Assembly: GCA_017940545.1 (NCBI GenBank)
Contig: JAGAYI010000009.1
Coordinates: 16,852-80,851 of the forward strand
Direction: 5' to 3'
Source of the DNA: Prevotella sp.
GTDB lineage: Bacteria > Bacteroidota > Bacteroidia > Bacteroidales > Bacteroidaceae
Length of the DNA stretch: 64,000 nt
The first letter of the stretch is position 1. Every line of letters starts with the position of its first letter. The notes below the pieces were generated by a model. It saw nothing but the letters and a program-made list of their open reading frames with translations, did no database searches and was not told where the DNA came from. This document shows positions 1 through 8,800 of this stretch, one piece after another. Both the position numbers and the translations under genes were made by a program.

Positions 1-1179
1 GCCTTGGTCCTGGTTGAAGTCATAGACGGTGGATGTGGGCACGCCCAGCACTCTTGACGTCTTGGTGGGGTTGACGGCATCGATGGCGAAGTATCCGTCG
101 CAGTCGCCTGTCCATCCGAAGTTGAAGTGGTAGAGTCCGTTTTCGTCCATGCCGTCGAGTATGAAACGGTGTCCGCCCTGCATTTCCTGCGTATCGCCCA
201 GTATGGTTGTCTTGGCGGGGCCGATGCCGCCGTAGAGCAGGGGGCGCCCGGCTGCCAGCTCGCTTCTGATGATGCTGTTCCACTCGTCGCTGTCGTAGTA
301 GTTCTTCAGCAGGTGCTGCGTGTTGGGGTTGTACCCGAAGTGGTTGATGACGGCGTATGGTATCTGGTTGGGTGTAGCGCCCGACTCCGTATTGTAGTCC
401 ATGAGTACGGACACGCCACAGGCATGCATTAGTTTAGCAACTTCCTGCTTCGAGGCTTGCGGGCTCGTGTAGCTGTAGGTGTCTGACATTTTTGACCAGT
501 CGAGGCTCAGGGCGTCGAAGTCCATGGTCTGTCTGATTCCCAGCGTCTCTGTGGTGTAGGCAACGGTGCCCCCCTGCCCTTGCGCGGGGTACTGGTGGTG
601 GTTCATGACCTGTGCCATGGCGGTTGCCACGCAGCCTGTTGCCAGCCTGATGCCCCAGCTGTTGGTGGGGCAGTCATTATTGTAGGGGCTCTCCTGCCCC
701 CATTTGGTCTGAATGAGCGGGGCAATGGCTTTTACGCGCTCCCGCCTGGGGGCTTGGCCGCGGTCGGTGCTTTCGGGGATGGCGGCCCGCTGTGCGTCGT
801 ACCACGCCAGGATGTCAAACAGCTGTACGGGGGCCTCTCCGGCTGCAAAGGTGCCGTTGTCTGAGTAGCCTAATATCTGGTACATGCGTTTGTCGGCCGA
901 CACGACGACGAACCGCTGGTTGGCTTCGTCGTTCACGATGTAGTAGCTGGCTGCCGGCTGCGGGCTGCCGGCCGGCTGGCTTGTGCGGCTTCTGCGCAGC
1001 GCGACGGCCTCGCGTACTGACGCTGGTGACAGCACGTTCAGGCGCGACAGACGTGACGTAGGCCGCTGGTTGAGAAACTCGGAGGCTATCTGCATGGCTT
1101 CTGCGCTGGTTCGTTGTTGTGCGCAGAGACTGTTGAAGCTGCCCGTTAACAAGGCTAATAGAATGAGTATCTTCTTCAT
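1..1179 (-). CDS. C10 family cysteine peptidase (streptopain-like), C-terminal part outside window
   Basis: Secreted papain-like protease of the streptopain/interpain family. 393 codons are visible and the reading frame is still open at base 1, so the C-terminus is missing. A signal peptide (MKKILILLALLTGSFNSLCA) is followed by a propeptide of about 120 residues of the Spi-like type (SYYIVNDEANQRFVVVSADK), then the catalytic domain. The nucleophile is Cys183 in TGCVATAMAQ and the catalytic histidine is His337 in GGHRFILDG. The downstream YHFNFGWTGD is the usual region after the histidine. I followed one continuous frame with no break. Family knowledge: such enzymes degrade host proteins and are made as zymogens. 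Prevotella copies often carry extra C-terminal domains, which cannot be seen here. A TATCTTTG promoter lies just upstream on the same strand. Confidence 0.93.
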   Translation of the reverse strand, partial: MKKILILLALLTGSFNSLCAQQRTSAEAMQIASEFLNQRPTSRLSRLNVLSPASVREAVALRRSRTSQPAGSPQPAASYYIVNDEANQRFVVVSADKRMYQILGYSDNGTFAAGEAPVQLFDILAWYDAQRAAIPESTDRGQAPRRERVKAIAPLIQTKWGQESPYNNDCPTNSWGIRLATGCVATAMAQVMNHHQYPAQGQGGTVAYTTETLGIRQTMDFDALSLDWSKMSDTYSYTSPQASKQEVAKLMHACGVSVLMDYNTESGATPNQIPYAVINHFGYNPNTQHLLKNYYDSDEWNSIIRSELAAGRPLLYGGIGPAKTTILGDTQEMQGGHRFILDGMDENGLYHFNFGWTGDCDGYFAIDAVNPTKTSRVLGVPTSTVYDFNQDQG

Positions 1180-1197
1180 TTGTCGGGAATTCGTGTG

Positions 1198-1205
1198 CAA
1201 AGATA
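1198..1205 (-). promoter_or_regulatory. Bacteroidota -7 box for the C10 peptidase gene
   Basis: TATCTTTG on the minus strand matches the TAnnTTTG consensus and lies 18 bp upstream of the start codon at 1179. Confidence 0.6.
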
Positions 1206-1282
1206 CATAATATTCTACAATTTATTTGTATGATTCTCAAAAAAAATAATGAGCGGATGGTGCCTGTCAGACAAATAATTTG

Positions 1283-1290
1283 TACCTTTG
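1283..1290 (+). promoter_or_regulatory. Bacteroidota -7 box for the gene at 1296
   Basis: TACCTTTG ends only 5 bases before the first ATG at 1296, so the transcript would have almost no leader. Confidence 0.55.
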
Positions 1291-1295
1291 CACTC

Positions 1296-1895
1296 ATGAT
1301 GAAACACTTCAGAGTATTTTTCCTGCGGCTTGCTGCTGTGCTGCTGAGCGCGGAGGCTTCGGCCCAAACGCTGTCGGTCAGTCCCGTGGAGGCTACGCGG
1401 GGCGGCCAAGTGACGCTGACCGTCAACATGTCGCAACCTTCAGGGGCTTCGGCCCTGCAGTTCTGTCTCCTGTTGCCCGAGGGCTTCACGGTTAATGACG
1501 ATGACTGCAGGGTGAAGCAGTCGGCTGCCGGCCATGTCCTCAGTGTCACCCGCATGGACAATGGCCACCATCTTTTTGTGCTCTACAGTACTGACCTGCA
1601 GCTGATGACGGAAGGCGCGTTGCTTTCTGTTCCGGTTGACATAGCTGACGATGCCGCCGAGGGCAGCGGCCGTCTCTACTCCGTCTGCTCGTCGGGGCGT
1701 GATGCTGTCAGCACTCAAATCAGCCCGGCAGACTTCAGCATCACGCTGCATGACAGCGCTACGCGGATGGATGCCTGCGCAGCTGAAGGCACGGGCAGTC
1801 AAACAATCTACAACCTAAACGGCCAGCGCCTGTCGAAACCTCAGAAAGGCCTGAACGTCATCGGCGGCAGGTTGGTGCTGAGGGGCTGTCAATAG
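1296..1895 (+). CDS. Secreted protein with cohesin-like beta domain and Prevotella-type C-terminal motif
   Basis: About 200 residues: a signal peptide (to roughly residue 23, ending AEASAQ), a beta-rich domain resembling cohesin or adhesion modules (TLSVSPVEATRGGQVTLTVN then ALQFCLLLPEGF), and a C-terminus containing IYNLNGQRLSKPQKGLNVI. That last motif closes many secreted Prevotella proteins and may be a sorting signal for type IX secretion; this is inference, not shown here. I chose the ATG at 1296 because the longer frame (from 1230) would start upstream of the promoter box at 1283-1290. It is divergent from the C10 peptidase, with about 115 bp between starts. The exact role is unknown. 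Confidence 0.7.
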   Translation: MMKHFRVFFLRLAAVLLSAEASAQTLSVSPVEATRGGQVTLTVNMSQPSGASALQFCLLLPEGFTVNDDDCRVKQSAAGHVLSVTRMDNGHHLFVLYSTDLQLMTEGALLSVPVDIADDAAEGSGRLYSVCSSGRDAVSTQISPADFSITLHDSATRMDACAAEGTGSQTIYNLNGQRLSKPQKGLNVIGGRLVLRGCQ

Positions 1896-1936
1896 TTTTC
1901 CTGCATCCACTCGATGCCAGACACCCCCGTCAAGAC

Positions 1937-2079
1937 TGGGAGAAACTGCCGGGGAAACGGGGAGAAACTGCCGGACTGACGGGGAGAGAGTGCCGGGGAG
2001 TCTGGTAAACAGGCGGCCGTGTCAAACAAATGACACGCACGTGTCATGATCTTGACACGGGCGTGGCACATTCTTGACA
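1937..2079 (-). repeat. 22-bp-period intergenic element, copy A (minus orientation)
   Basis: Read on the minus strand from 2079: three GC-rich units (2058-2079, 2036-2057, 2014-2035) of exactly 22 bp, an 11-bp spacer (2003-2013), then three 22-bp units (1981-2002, 1959-1980, 1937-1958) with the core CGGCAGTTTCTCCCC. The first three carry inverted repeats such as GTGTCA...TGACAC, unlike the arms of the other copies, while the second three match the other copies closely. A TATCTTTG box lies upstream at 2154-2161. No coding sequence fits this stretch. Confidence 0.85.
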
Positions 2080-2153
2080 CGGGCGGGTGCACCCCTTATG
2101 TTTCCCCATCTGTTTCGTCATATCGGGAGACCCGCGATTGTCTTTCTTGTTTG

Positions 2154-2161
2154 CAAAGATA
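2154..2161 (-). promoter_or_regulatory. -7 box preceding element A
   Basis: TATCTTTG on the minus strand, about 75 bp upstream of the first 22-bp unit of element A. There is no minus-strand gene before 1179, so it would drive a non-coding transcript through the element. Confidence 0.5.
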
Positions 2162-2247
2162 CAAAATATTTCGGAATGTCTATCACTCTCTATAAAAAAA
2201 TAATGAAAAATAGCCTTCCACAAGTCTTGTGAAAGCACTTTTTGGGC

Positions 2248-2403
2248 GAGAATTACTCCGTCTCGGCAAAAAAAAAGAAACAAGTTTCTTTGTTATGCTC
2301 TCGACTTTTCGTAACTTTGCGACAAAAGTCGCGAAATTACTACGTCTCGGCAAAAAAAAGAAACAAGTTTCTTTGTTTTACTCTCGACTTTTCGTAACTT
2401 TGC
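2248..2403 (+). repeat. Tandem duplication of an 83-bp promoter segment
   Basis: Two copies (about 2248-2320 and 2331-2403, offset 83 bp) each contain GTCTCGGC, an A-run, the inverted repeat AAAGAAACAAGTTTCTTT, CTCGACTTTTCG and a TAACTTTG -7 box (2312-2319 and 2395-2402). The second box is 19 bp before the ATG at 2422. The acyltransferase therefore has two stacked promoters of nearly the same sequence. Confidence 0.85.
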
Positions 2404-2421
2404 ACGTAAATAAATTGCACT

Positions 2422-3588
2422 ATGAGTTACACTATTCCCGCAGAGTTTGACGAGATACGGCCTTTTGAGCCGTCGGAGATGAGGCAGGCATTTGACGAAC
2501 TGCTGGCAGACAGACAGTTTTCGCTGGTACTGAAGGGGTTTGCCCCGTGGCTGCCCAAGGTAGTACGCAACGGACTGCTGCGGCTGGCCTTTACGGGGGT
2601 GAAGACGCCGCTCGACTTCCAGAAACGTTTCATGAAACCTGTTGTCAAGTGGATTATCCGCAAGCATACTGACGGCTGTACGTTCGACGACAGTCTGCTA
2701 CCGCCCCCCCGGGCAAAGGGGCGCTACACCTTTGTGAGCAACCACCGTGACATTGTGCTCGACGCGGCATTCCTCGACGTCATGCTGGTGGAGCACGACC
2801 ACCCAACGACGGTCGAGATAGGCATTGGTGACAACCTGCTCATTTACCCGTGGATAAAGCGGCTGGTGCGCATGAACAAGGCGTTCACCGTGCGCCGCGG
2901 GCTGACGGCGCACGAAATGATGCGCTCCAGCCAGCTGATGAGCAGCTATATTCACTTCGCCGTCACGCAGAAAAGGGAGAACATCTGGATTGCGCAGCGC
3001 GAGGGCCGGGCCAAGGACAGCGACGACCGCACGCAAGACTCGGTGCTGAAGATGCTGGCCATGGGCGGACCACTGCAGGAGCTGAACATTGTGCCGCTGA
3101 CCATCAGCTATGAGTTTGACCCGTGCGACTACCTGAAAGCCCAGGAGTTTCAGCAGAAACGCGACAACCCTACTTTCAAGAAGAGCCGGCAGGACGACCT
3201 GGACAACATGAAGACGGGCATTTTTGGCTACAAGGGACGTGTGCACTACCACTGCGCGGTTCCCATCAACACCTGGATTGCCGGTTTGGACGACCTTCCG
3301 CGAAAGGATTTCTTCACAGCACTGAGCCACCGCATTGACCGCGAGTTGCACGCCAGCTACCGACTCTACCCCTGCAACTACATCGCCTTGGACGAGCTGG
3401 AGGGCAACCACGAATATGCTGCTCACTATACACCTAAAGACAAGGAACGGTTTGAGAAATATCTCAGCGGACAGTTGGCAAAAATCAGGATTCCCAACAA
3501 GGACGAGGCTTTTCTGCGTGAACGAATGCTCACCATGTATGCCAACCCGCTACGAAACTACCTGAAGGCGAAAGGGGACAAGGGATGA
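2422..3588 (+). CDS. PlsC-type 1-acylglycerol-3-phosphate acyltransferase family protein
   Basis: A 388-residue acyltransferase of the LPLAT/PlsC superfamily, expected to transfer an acyl chain to a lysophospholipid or related acceptor at the inner membrane. The family blocks are visible: VSNHRDIVLD (NHx4D catalytic block, about residues 106-115) and IAQREGRAKD (the EGxR-like block, about 192-201). It is longer than typical PlsC (about 240 residues) because of an N-terminal extension of about 90 residues and a C-terminal tail. The first ATG follows duplicated promoters. Its stop overlaps the start of the next gene by 4 bases (ATGA), so the two are probably translationally coupled. The acceptor cannot be told from sequence. 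Confidence 0.85.
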   Translation: MSYTIPAEFDEIRPFEPSEMRQAFDELLADRQFSLVLKGFAPWLPKVVRNGLLRLAFTGVKTPLDFQKRFMKPVVKWIIRKHTDGCTFDDSLLPPPRAKGRYTFVSNHRDIVLDAAFLDVMLVEHDHPTTVEIGIGDNLLIYPWIKRLVRMNKAFTVRRGLTAHEMMRSSQLMSSYIHFAVTQKRENIWIAQREGRAKDSDDRTQDSVLKMLAMGGPLQELNIVPLTISYEFDPCDYLKAQEFQQKRDNPTFKKSRQDDLDNMKTGIFGYKGRVHYHCAVPINTWIAGLDDLPRKDFFTALSHRIDRELHASYRLYPCNYIALDELEGNHEYAAHYTPKDKERFEKYLSGQLAKIRIPNKDEAFLRERMLTMYANPLRNYLKAKGDKG

Positions 3589-4301
3589 AAGGACACCAAG
3601 TGAAGAAATGGACGGGGCTGGTGTTGCTGCCCTTAGGCCTGCTTATGGTTTTGCTCTTCTCGTGCGAGGCTGACAACTACGAGAAGGGCGAGGGTGAATA
3701 CTCGCTGATGCGGGCCGACTTTGTGCAGGCCCACGTCGGCAGCGACAAGCGCGTAGATTACATTGTGACGGACGATGGCGACTCGCTAACCACCGAGCCA
3801 CGCTTCACCACCAAGGCCATCGGCACGGCCGACACCATCTACCGTGCCATCCTATATTATAATAAGGTAAAGAACGAGGCTGGGAAAACCGTAGCAGAGG
3901 CCAAGGGCATGTCGTTGGTTCCTACACTGCTGCTTGCCCTGCCCGAGATGCTGGACCCTATGAAACAGGACCCGGTCAAGTTTGAAAGTCTCTGGACTGG
4001 CAGCAACGGCCGATACCTGAATGGCAGCATCGTGCTGATGACGGGCAAGGACGGTGAGGAAGACCGCTATCAGGCCATTGCCATGGTGCAAGACAGCGTG
4101 GAGCAACACGACGACGGGACACGAACACTCTGCTGCCGTTTATATCACGACCAGTGCGACGTGCCGCAATACTATTCGACACAGCGTTATTTCAGCATTC
4201 CACTGACCCACGTGCAGGCCGACTCCATGCGCATAGAGATTCAGACGTATAGCGGGAAAGTTGTCAAGACCTTGGCGATACGATTTAAAATAAAAAAATA
4301 A
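3585..4301 (+). CDS. Lipoprotein, NigD-like
   Basis: A 238-residue lipoprotein. The signal peptide ends in the lipobox VLLFSC, and the next residues (EADNYEKGEGE) are acidic, which in Bacteroidota favours display on the cell surface. The remainder is a predicted all-beta protein whose layout resembles NigD-like proteins; that match rests on general appearance (IVTDDGDSL, RYLNGSIVLM) and is weak. It starts inside the stop codon of the acyltransferase. The function is not known. Confidence 0.6.
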   Translation: MKGHQVKKWTGLVLLPLGLLMVLLFSCEADNYEKGEGEYSLMRADFVQAHVGSDKRVDYIVTDDGDSLTTEPRFTTKAIGTADTIYRAILYYNKVKNEAGKTVAEAKGMSLVPTLLLALPEMLDPMKQDPVKFESLWTGSNGRYLNGSIVLMTGKDGEEDRYQAIAMVQDSVEQHDDGTRTLCCRLYHDQCDVPQYYSTQRYFSIPLTHVQADSMRIEIQTYSGKVVKTLAIRFKIKK

Positions 4302-4313
4302 AAGATTAACGCT

Positions 4314-5390
4314 TCACACTAACTGCTCCAACTGGTCAAGTTCCTCGTCGGTCGTTGCCCAGCTGGTAACGAAGCGGCAAATGGTGCGGTGCTTGTCGGC
4401 CTGTCCCCAATGGGTGAACACCACGTGCTGCGACAACCGTTCCACCTGTTCGTTGCTGATCATGACAAACTGTTGGTTCGTGGGCGAGTCAATGAAAAAC
4501 TCATAACCCTTTTTGGCGAAGATGTCCTTCATACGCATGGCGGTGTCAATGGCACGCTTTGAAAGCTCAAAGTAGAGCAGTTCGTCACCCGACGACGGAC
4601 TGAACAGCGCATCGAACTGCAGGCCGATGAGTGCCCCTTTGGCTATGACGGCTCCGTGCTGTTTCTGAATGCTGAAGAAGTGCTTGTGGGCACGGCGGTT
4701 GGTAAAGACGACGGCCTCGCCGCAGAGAGCGCCAATTTTTGTTCCCCCGATGTAGAACACATCGCAATGGCGGGCCAAGTAGGGCAACGTCATGTCATTC
4801 TCGCGGGCCATCAGTCCATAGCCCAGACGGGCACCGTCTATATAAAGAGGTATCTCGTAACGCTGGCACACATGGTAGATGTCATCCAGTTCGTGAGCCG
4901 TGTAAAGTGTTCCCAGCTCAGTAGGGAAGGTGATATAGACCAAGCCGGGATAGACGGCATGCGCATTGTTGCCATCGTGCATGAAGTCGTCCAGATACTT
5001 GTCCAGTACCTTGGGATCCATCTTTCCGTCGCACTCCGGAAGGGTAATGATCTTATGCTCCGTAAACTCTACAGCTCCCGCCTCGTGCACATTGATGTGG
5101 CCGGAACTGACACAGATGACTCCTTCGTACTGGTAAAGCATGGAGTCGATGGTGGTGGCATTGGTCTGCGTGCCACCCGTCAGGAAGAACACCTCAGCGT
5201 CAGGCAGTCCACAGGCGCGGCGAATGCGTTGCTTTGCACGTTCGCTAAACTCGTCGAAGCCGTACGGTGTGGGCTTCGCCTGATTGTTGTCAACAAGGTT
5301 TTGCAGCACCATCGGGTGTGCACCGTTATTATAGTCACATTCAAATGAAATCAAATCTTTTATTTTTTTAGTGTCTGCAAAAGTAATCAT
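4314..5390 (-). CDS. ltaE: Low-specificity L-threonine aldolase
   Basis: A PLP enzyme that cleaves L-threonine or allo-threonine to glycine and acetaldehyde. The 358-residue product begins MITFADTKKIKD. A longer frame from 5411 adds seven residues, but the fold starts at SFECDYNNGAHP, so the ATG at 5390 is preferred. Visible landmarks are FFLTGGTQTNATTIDSML (cofactor phosphate region), LYIDGARLGYGL (Asp and Arg contacting the PLP ring and carboxylate) and YIGGTKIGALCGEA, whose lysine is the Schiff-base residue. It stands alone, convergent with the lipoprotein gene. Glycine from this enzyme could feed the glycine lipids made by the genes at 40768-42602; that link is inference. Confidence 0.9.
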   Translation of the reverse strand: MITFADTKKIKDLISFECDYNNGAHPMVLQNLVDNNQAKPTPYGFDEFSERAKQRIRRACGLPDAEVFFLTGGTQTNATTIDSMLYQYEGVICVSSGHINVHEAGAVEFTEHKIITLPECDGKMDPKVLDKYLDDFMHDGNNAHAVYPGLVYITFPTELGTLYTAHELDDIYHVCQRYEIPLYIDGARLGYGLMARENDMTLPYLARHCDVFYIGGTKIGALCGEAVVFTNRRAHKHFFSIQKQHGAVIAKGALIGLQFDALFSPSSGDELLYFELSKRAIDTAMRMKDIFAKKGYEFFIDSPTNQQFVMISNEQVERLSQHVVFTHWGQADKHRTICRFVTSWATTDEELDQLEQLV

Positions 5391-5841
5391 TATTTCTGAA
5401 TAAAGCACCATACTGCCAGAGAAATTTACGCCGTAGCCGCACAGAGGCTTCTATTGACATATACAGAGACCTGCAGGTATGAGGTTTATTCGGGTGTGTA
5501 CAGTTAACACTTATCGGACGAAAGTGTAACATTTACTTTATCAATAGTATCATTTTGAGCAACAATTAAAAAAAAGTTACTTAAATTCATGATAATTTTG
5601 TTTCGTTTATTTATTTTTGCACCATGTATCGCCACGATGAGCGAATATAATCAATCTATAAGTTACAAACCAGAAACACTACTGATAACATGACCAAGAC
5701 ATAGTAACAAAACGTTTTTAGCCATTGCAGGCCCGGTGGGTTTGCGTGGAAGGGAGTTCTCCCAAACATCTGATGATTCCCGACTAACAAAATTATCGAC
5801 GAAACAGAATTTTTTTAATTAATCAAACTAAATACCTAAGT
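5391..5841. other. 451-bp intergenic region: ltaE upstream region and long susC leader
   Basis: No gene. The left part (5391-5600) shows nothing recognisable. On the right, a promoter box at 5612-5619 is followed by about 215 nt of untranslated leader before susC. That leader contains the hairpin GGGAGTTCTCCC (5752-5763) flanked by GGTTT and AAAC. Confidence 0.6.
5612..5619 (+). promoter_or_regulatory. -7 box of the SusC/SusD block
   Basis: TATTTTTG (TAnnTTTG consensus) about 222 bp upstream of the susC ATG. It is the only good box in the region, so the mRNA would have a leader of about 215 nt. Confidence 0.5.
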
Positions 5842-8800
5842 ATGAATCAAAGAATCAGAAAGACGGCGCTATTGATGAGTGCTCTGGCCCTGATGGGTCT
5901 TTGTTACTCACCTAACGCCAACGCTGCTGTGAATGTCATTGACGGCATCCAGCAGTCAACCAAGAAGGTTACAGGTACTGTATCTGATGCACAGGGTCCG
6001 GTTATCGGAGCTACTGTTGCAGAAAAGGGCAATGCCGGTAACGCAGTGATTACCGACATTGACGGTAACTTCTCGATTAATGTGAAGCCAGGTGCTACGC
6101 TGGTTATCTCGTACATCGGCTATGTCACTCAGGAAATTGCCGTAGGTAGCCAGTCGGTTATCGACGTGACTCTTGCTGAGGACAGTGAGTCACTGGAGGA
6201 AGTGGTAGTTGTAGGTTATGGTACCATGAAGAAGAAACTGGTGACCGGTGCTACCGTTCAGGTAAAGGGTGAGGAAATTGCCAAACTGAACACTACCAAT
6301 GCCCTCGAAGCTATGCAGTCCAGCACGCCTGGTGTGCAGATTACCAGTGCCTCGACTCAGCCAGGTAAGGGTTACAAGGTGTATATCCGTGGTATCGGTA
6401 CCATCGGCGACTCTCAGCCTCTGTATGTGATCGACGGTGTGGCCGGCGGAAACCTTGACGGCATCAACCCGAACGACATTGAGAGCATCGACGTACTGAA
6501 GGACGCTGCCTCGGCAGCCATCTACGGTTCGCGTGCTGCCAACGGTGTGATTCTGGTCACTACCAAGCAGGGTAAGGCCGGCAAGGTGGAGATTACCTAC
6601 AATGGTGCTTTCGGATGGTCTAACGCCTACAAGCGTCCGCAGATGCTGAACGCTCAGCAGTTCATGACCATCATGGATGAGTACAGTTTCAACACTTCTG
6701 GCCAGAAGGTTGACTTCTCTGCCTACGTGCCACAGGCTATCGTCGATAAGGTGGCCGGCGGTTGGGAAGGTACTGACTGGTGGAAGGCTTTCGAAAACAA
6801 GAATGCTTTGCAACAGAATCACTCTGTAACGCTGACGGGTGGTTCGGAACTGTCAAAGTTCTCATTGTCTTACACCTATACCGGTAATGAAGGTATTATG
6901 GGTGCTGACAGAGCTTCTTACTACAAACGTCACACAATCCGCTTGAACAGTGACCACGTGCTGCTCAAGGCCAAGGACTTCGATGTCATCACCATCGGCG
7001 AGAACATCTCCATTGGCTACAACAGGAGCCACGACCTGGCCGAGGACGGCATGTACTGGAGCTATATCCACAGTCTGCTGCAGACCAACCCGCTCGTACC
7101 TATGTATGATGACAATGGTGAACTTTACACTCATGTTAAAAATGGCGCAGGCTGGAACGACTATTGGTTCAACAACCCTTACGAGGGTCTTGATAAAGGT
7201 GGATTCAACTCGATGGCCGAGAGCCGCAACGTCAACACCTCGGCCACGGCATTCGTCACCATCCAGCCTATCAAGGGTCTGAGACTCCGCAGCCAGTTCA
7301 ACTACAACTGGGGATCGGGTGCATACCGCAGCTTCGGCGTACCGCGCTCTCCTTCTTCTGGTTCAGGTACGGTGACATCCTACAATGTCAGCCAAAGTGC
7401 ATGGCTGAGCACCAACTGGAGTGTTGAGAACACCTTGACTTACGACCTTCCTATCTTCTCTGGTCATAAGATCAGCGCCATGGTTGGTCAGAGCTTCCAG
7501 AGCACTGCCTGGAGTACGAATCTGAGTGGCTCGAACTCGGTAGGCGAAGGCTCACAGTATGCTACGCTGAAGGACTGGAATTCTGCATACCTGAAGAATT
7601 TCAGCACTGACCTGAAGAACGCCTCGCTGAGTGGTAATCCTAATGATGAAGAGTATCTGGCCTCTTGGTTCGGTCGTGTGACATGGGACTGGAATGAGCG
7701 CTACATGGCTACCGTCACCTTGCGTTACGACGGTTCAAGTATATTTAATAAAGGCAAGCGCTGGGGTGCATTCCCATCTGCATCTGTAGGTTGGGTGATT
7801 AGCAACGAGAAATTCATGGAGAGCACCCGCAACTGGATGGACTTCCTGAAGATTCGTGCATCTTGGGGTCAGAACGGTAACAACCGTATTGCCAAGTACC
7901 AGTATCTGGCTACCATCGCTCAGTCTGGTCCTAATGGAGATAGTGGCTATAAGTTCAGCGACAGTTACGACGTGACACTGAATGGCAAGCCCAATACAGG
8001 TGCCTACGCCAATATCGTGCCTAACCCCGACGTGACATGGGAGACTTCCGAGCAGCTTGACTTCGGTCTTGATGCCCGCTTCCTCGACAGCCGCCTGGGT
8101 CTGACCTTCGACTGGTATAAGAAGACCACTAAGGACTGGCTGATCGTTGCTCCGCGTATTGCCATCGAGGGTACCAACCCGGCCTACATCAATGGTGGTG
8201 ACGTTCGTAACACCGGTGTTGAACTTGCTGTAACTTGGAATGACAGAATTGGCAAGGACTTCAGCTACAACGTAGGCGTCAACTTCGCTACTAACAAGAA
8301 CAAGGTTACCCGTATTGCCAACGAGAATGGCTACATCAATGGTGGAGGCAGCATCCTCTCTCAGGGTACAGAGTATATCTATCGTGCTGAGGTCGGCAAG
8401 CCCATCGGCTACTTCTACGGCATGTCGTACAGCGGCATCTGGCAGAACCAGGAGCAGATTCAAGCTGCACGTGCTGCTGGCAAAGCCGTACTCGACGGTG
8501 CACAGCCCGGTGACGCTATCTGGGACGACTGGAACGGCGATGGTGTGATTACCTACGCTGAAGGTGCCAACTGCGACCGTCACGAGATTGGTAATCCTAA
8601 TCCCGATGTCACCCTGGGTGTCAACCTCGGTCTGAGTTGGAGGGGTCTTGACTTCGCAGTCAACGGTGCCGGTGCATTCGGCATGCAGATTATGCGTTCT
8701 TACCGTTCATTCAGTGATTCTTGGTGGCATAACTACGACACCACTATTTTTGATCGTTGGCATGGCGAGGGTACCTCTAACACTGTGCCTCGCATCTCCG

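Noticed and set aside
815-1561. 248-codon minus-strand open frame
   Set aside because: It crosses the promoters of both neighbouring genes and is out of frame with the C10 peptidase, whose frame is continuous.
2698-3426. 242-codon minus-strand open frame
   Set aside because: It lies entirely opposite the acyltransferase gene, has no family features and mirrors its codon pattern.
3585-5390. Gene fusion or frameshift between neighbouring genes
   Set aside because: The 4-base overlap at 3585 is normal coupling, and both frames are intact.
7735-8583. 282-codon minus-strand open frame
   Set aside because: Antisense to the barrel of susC, no signal peptide or domain.
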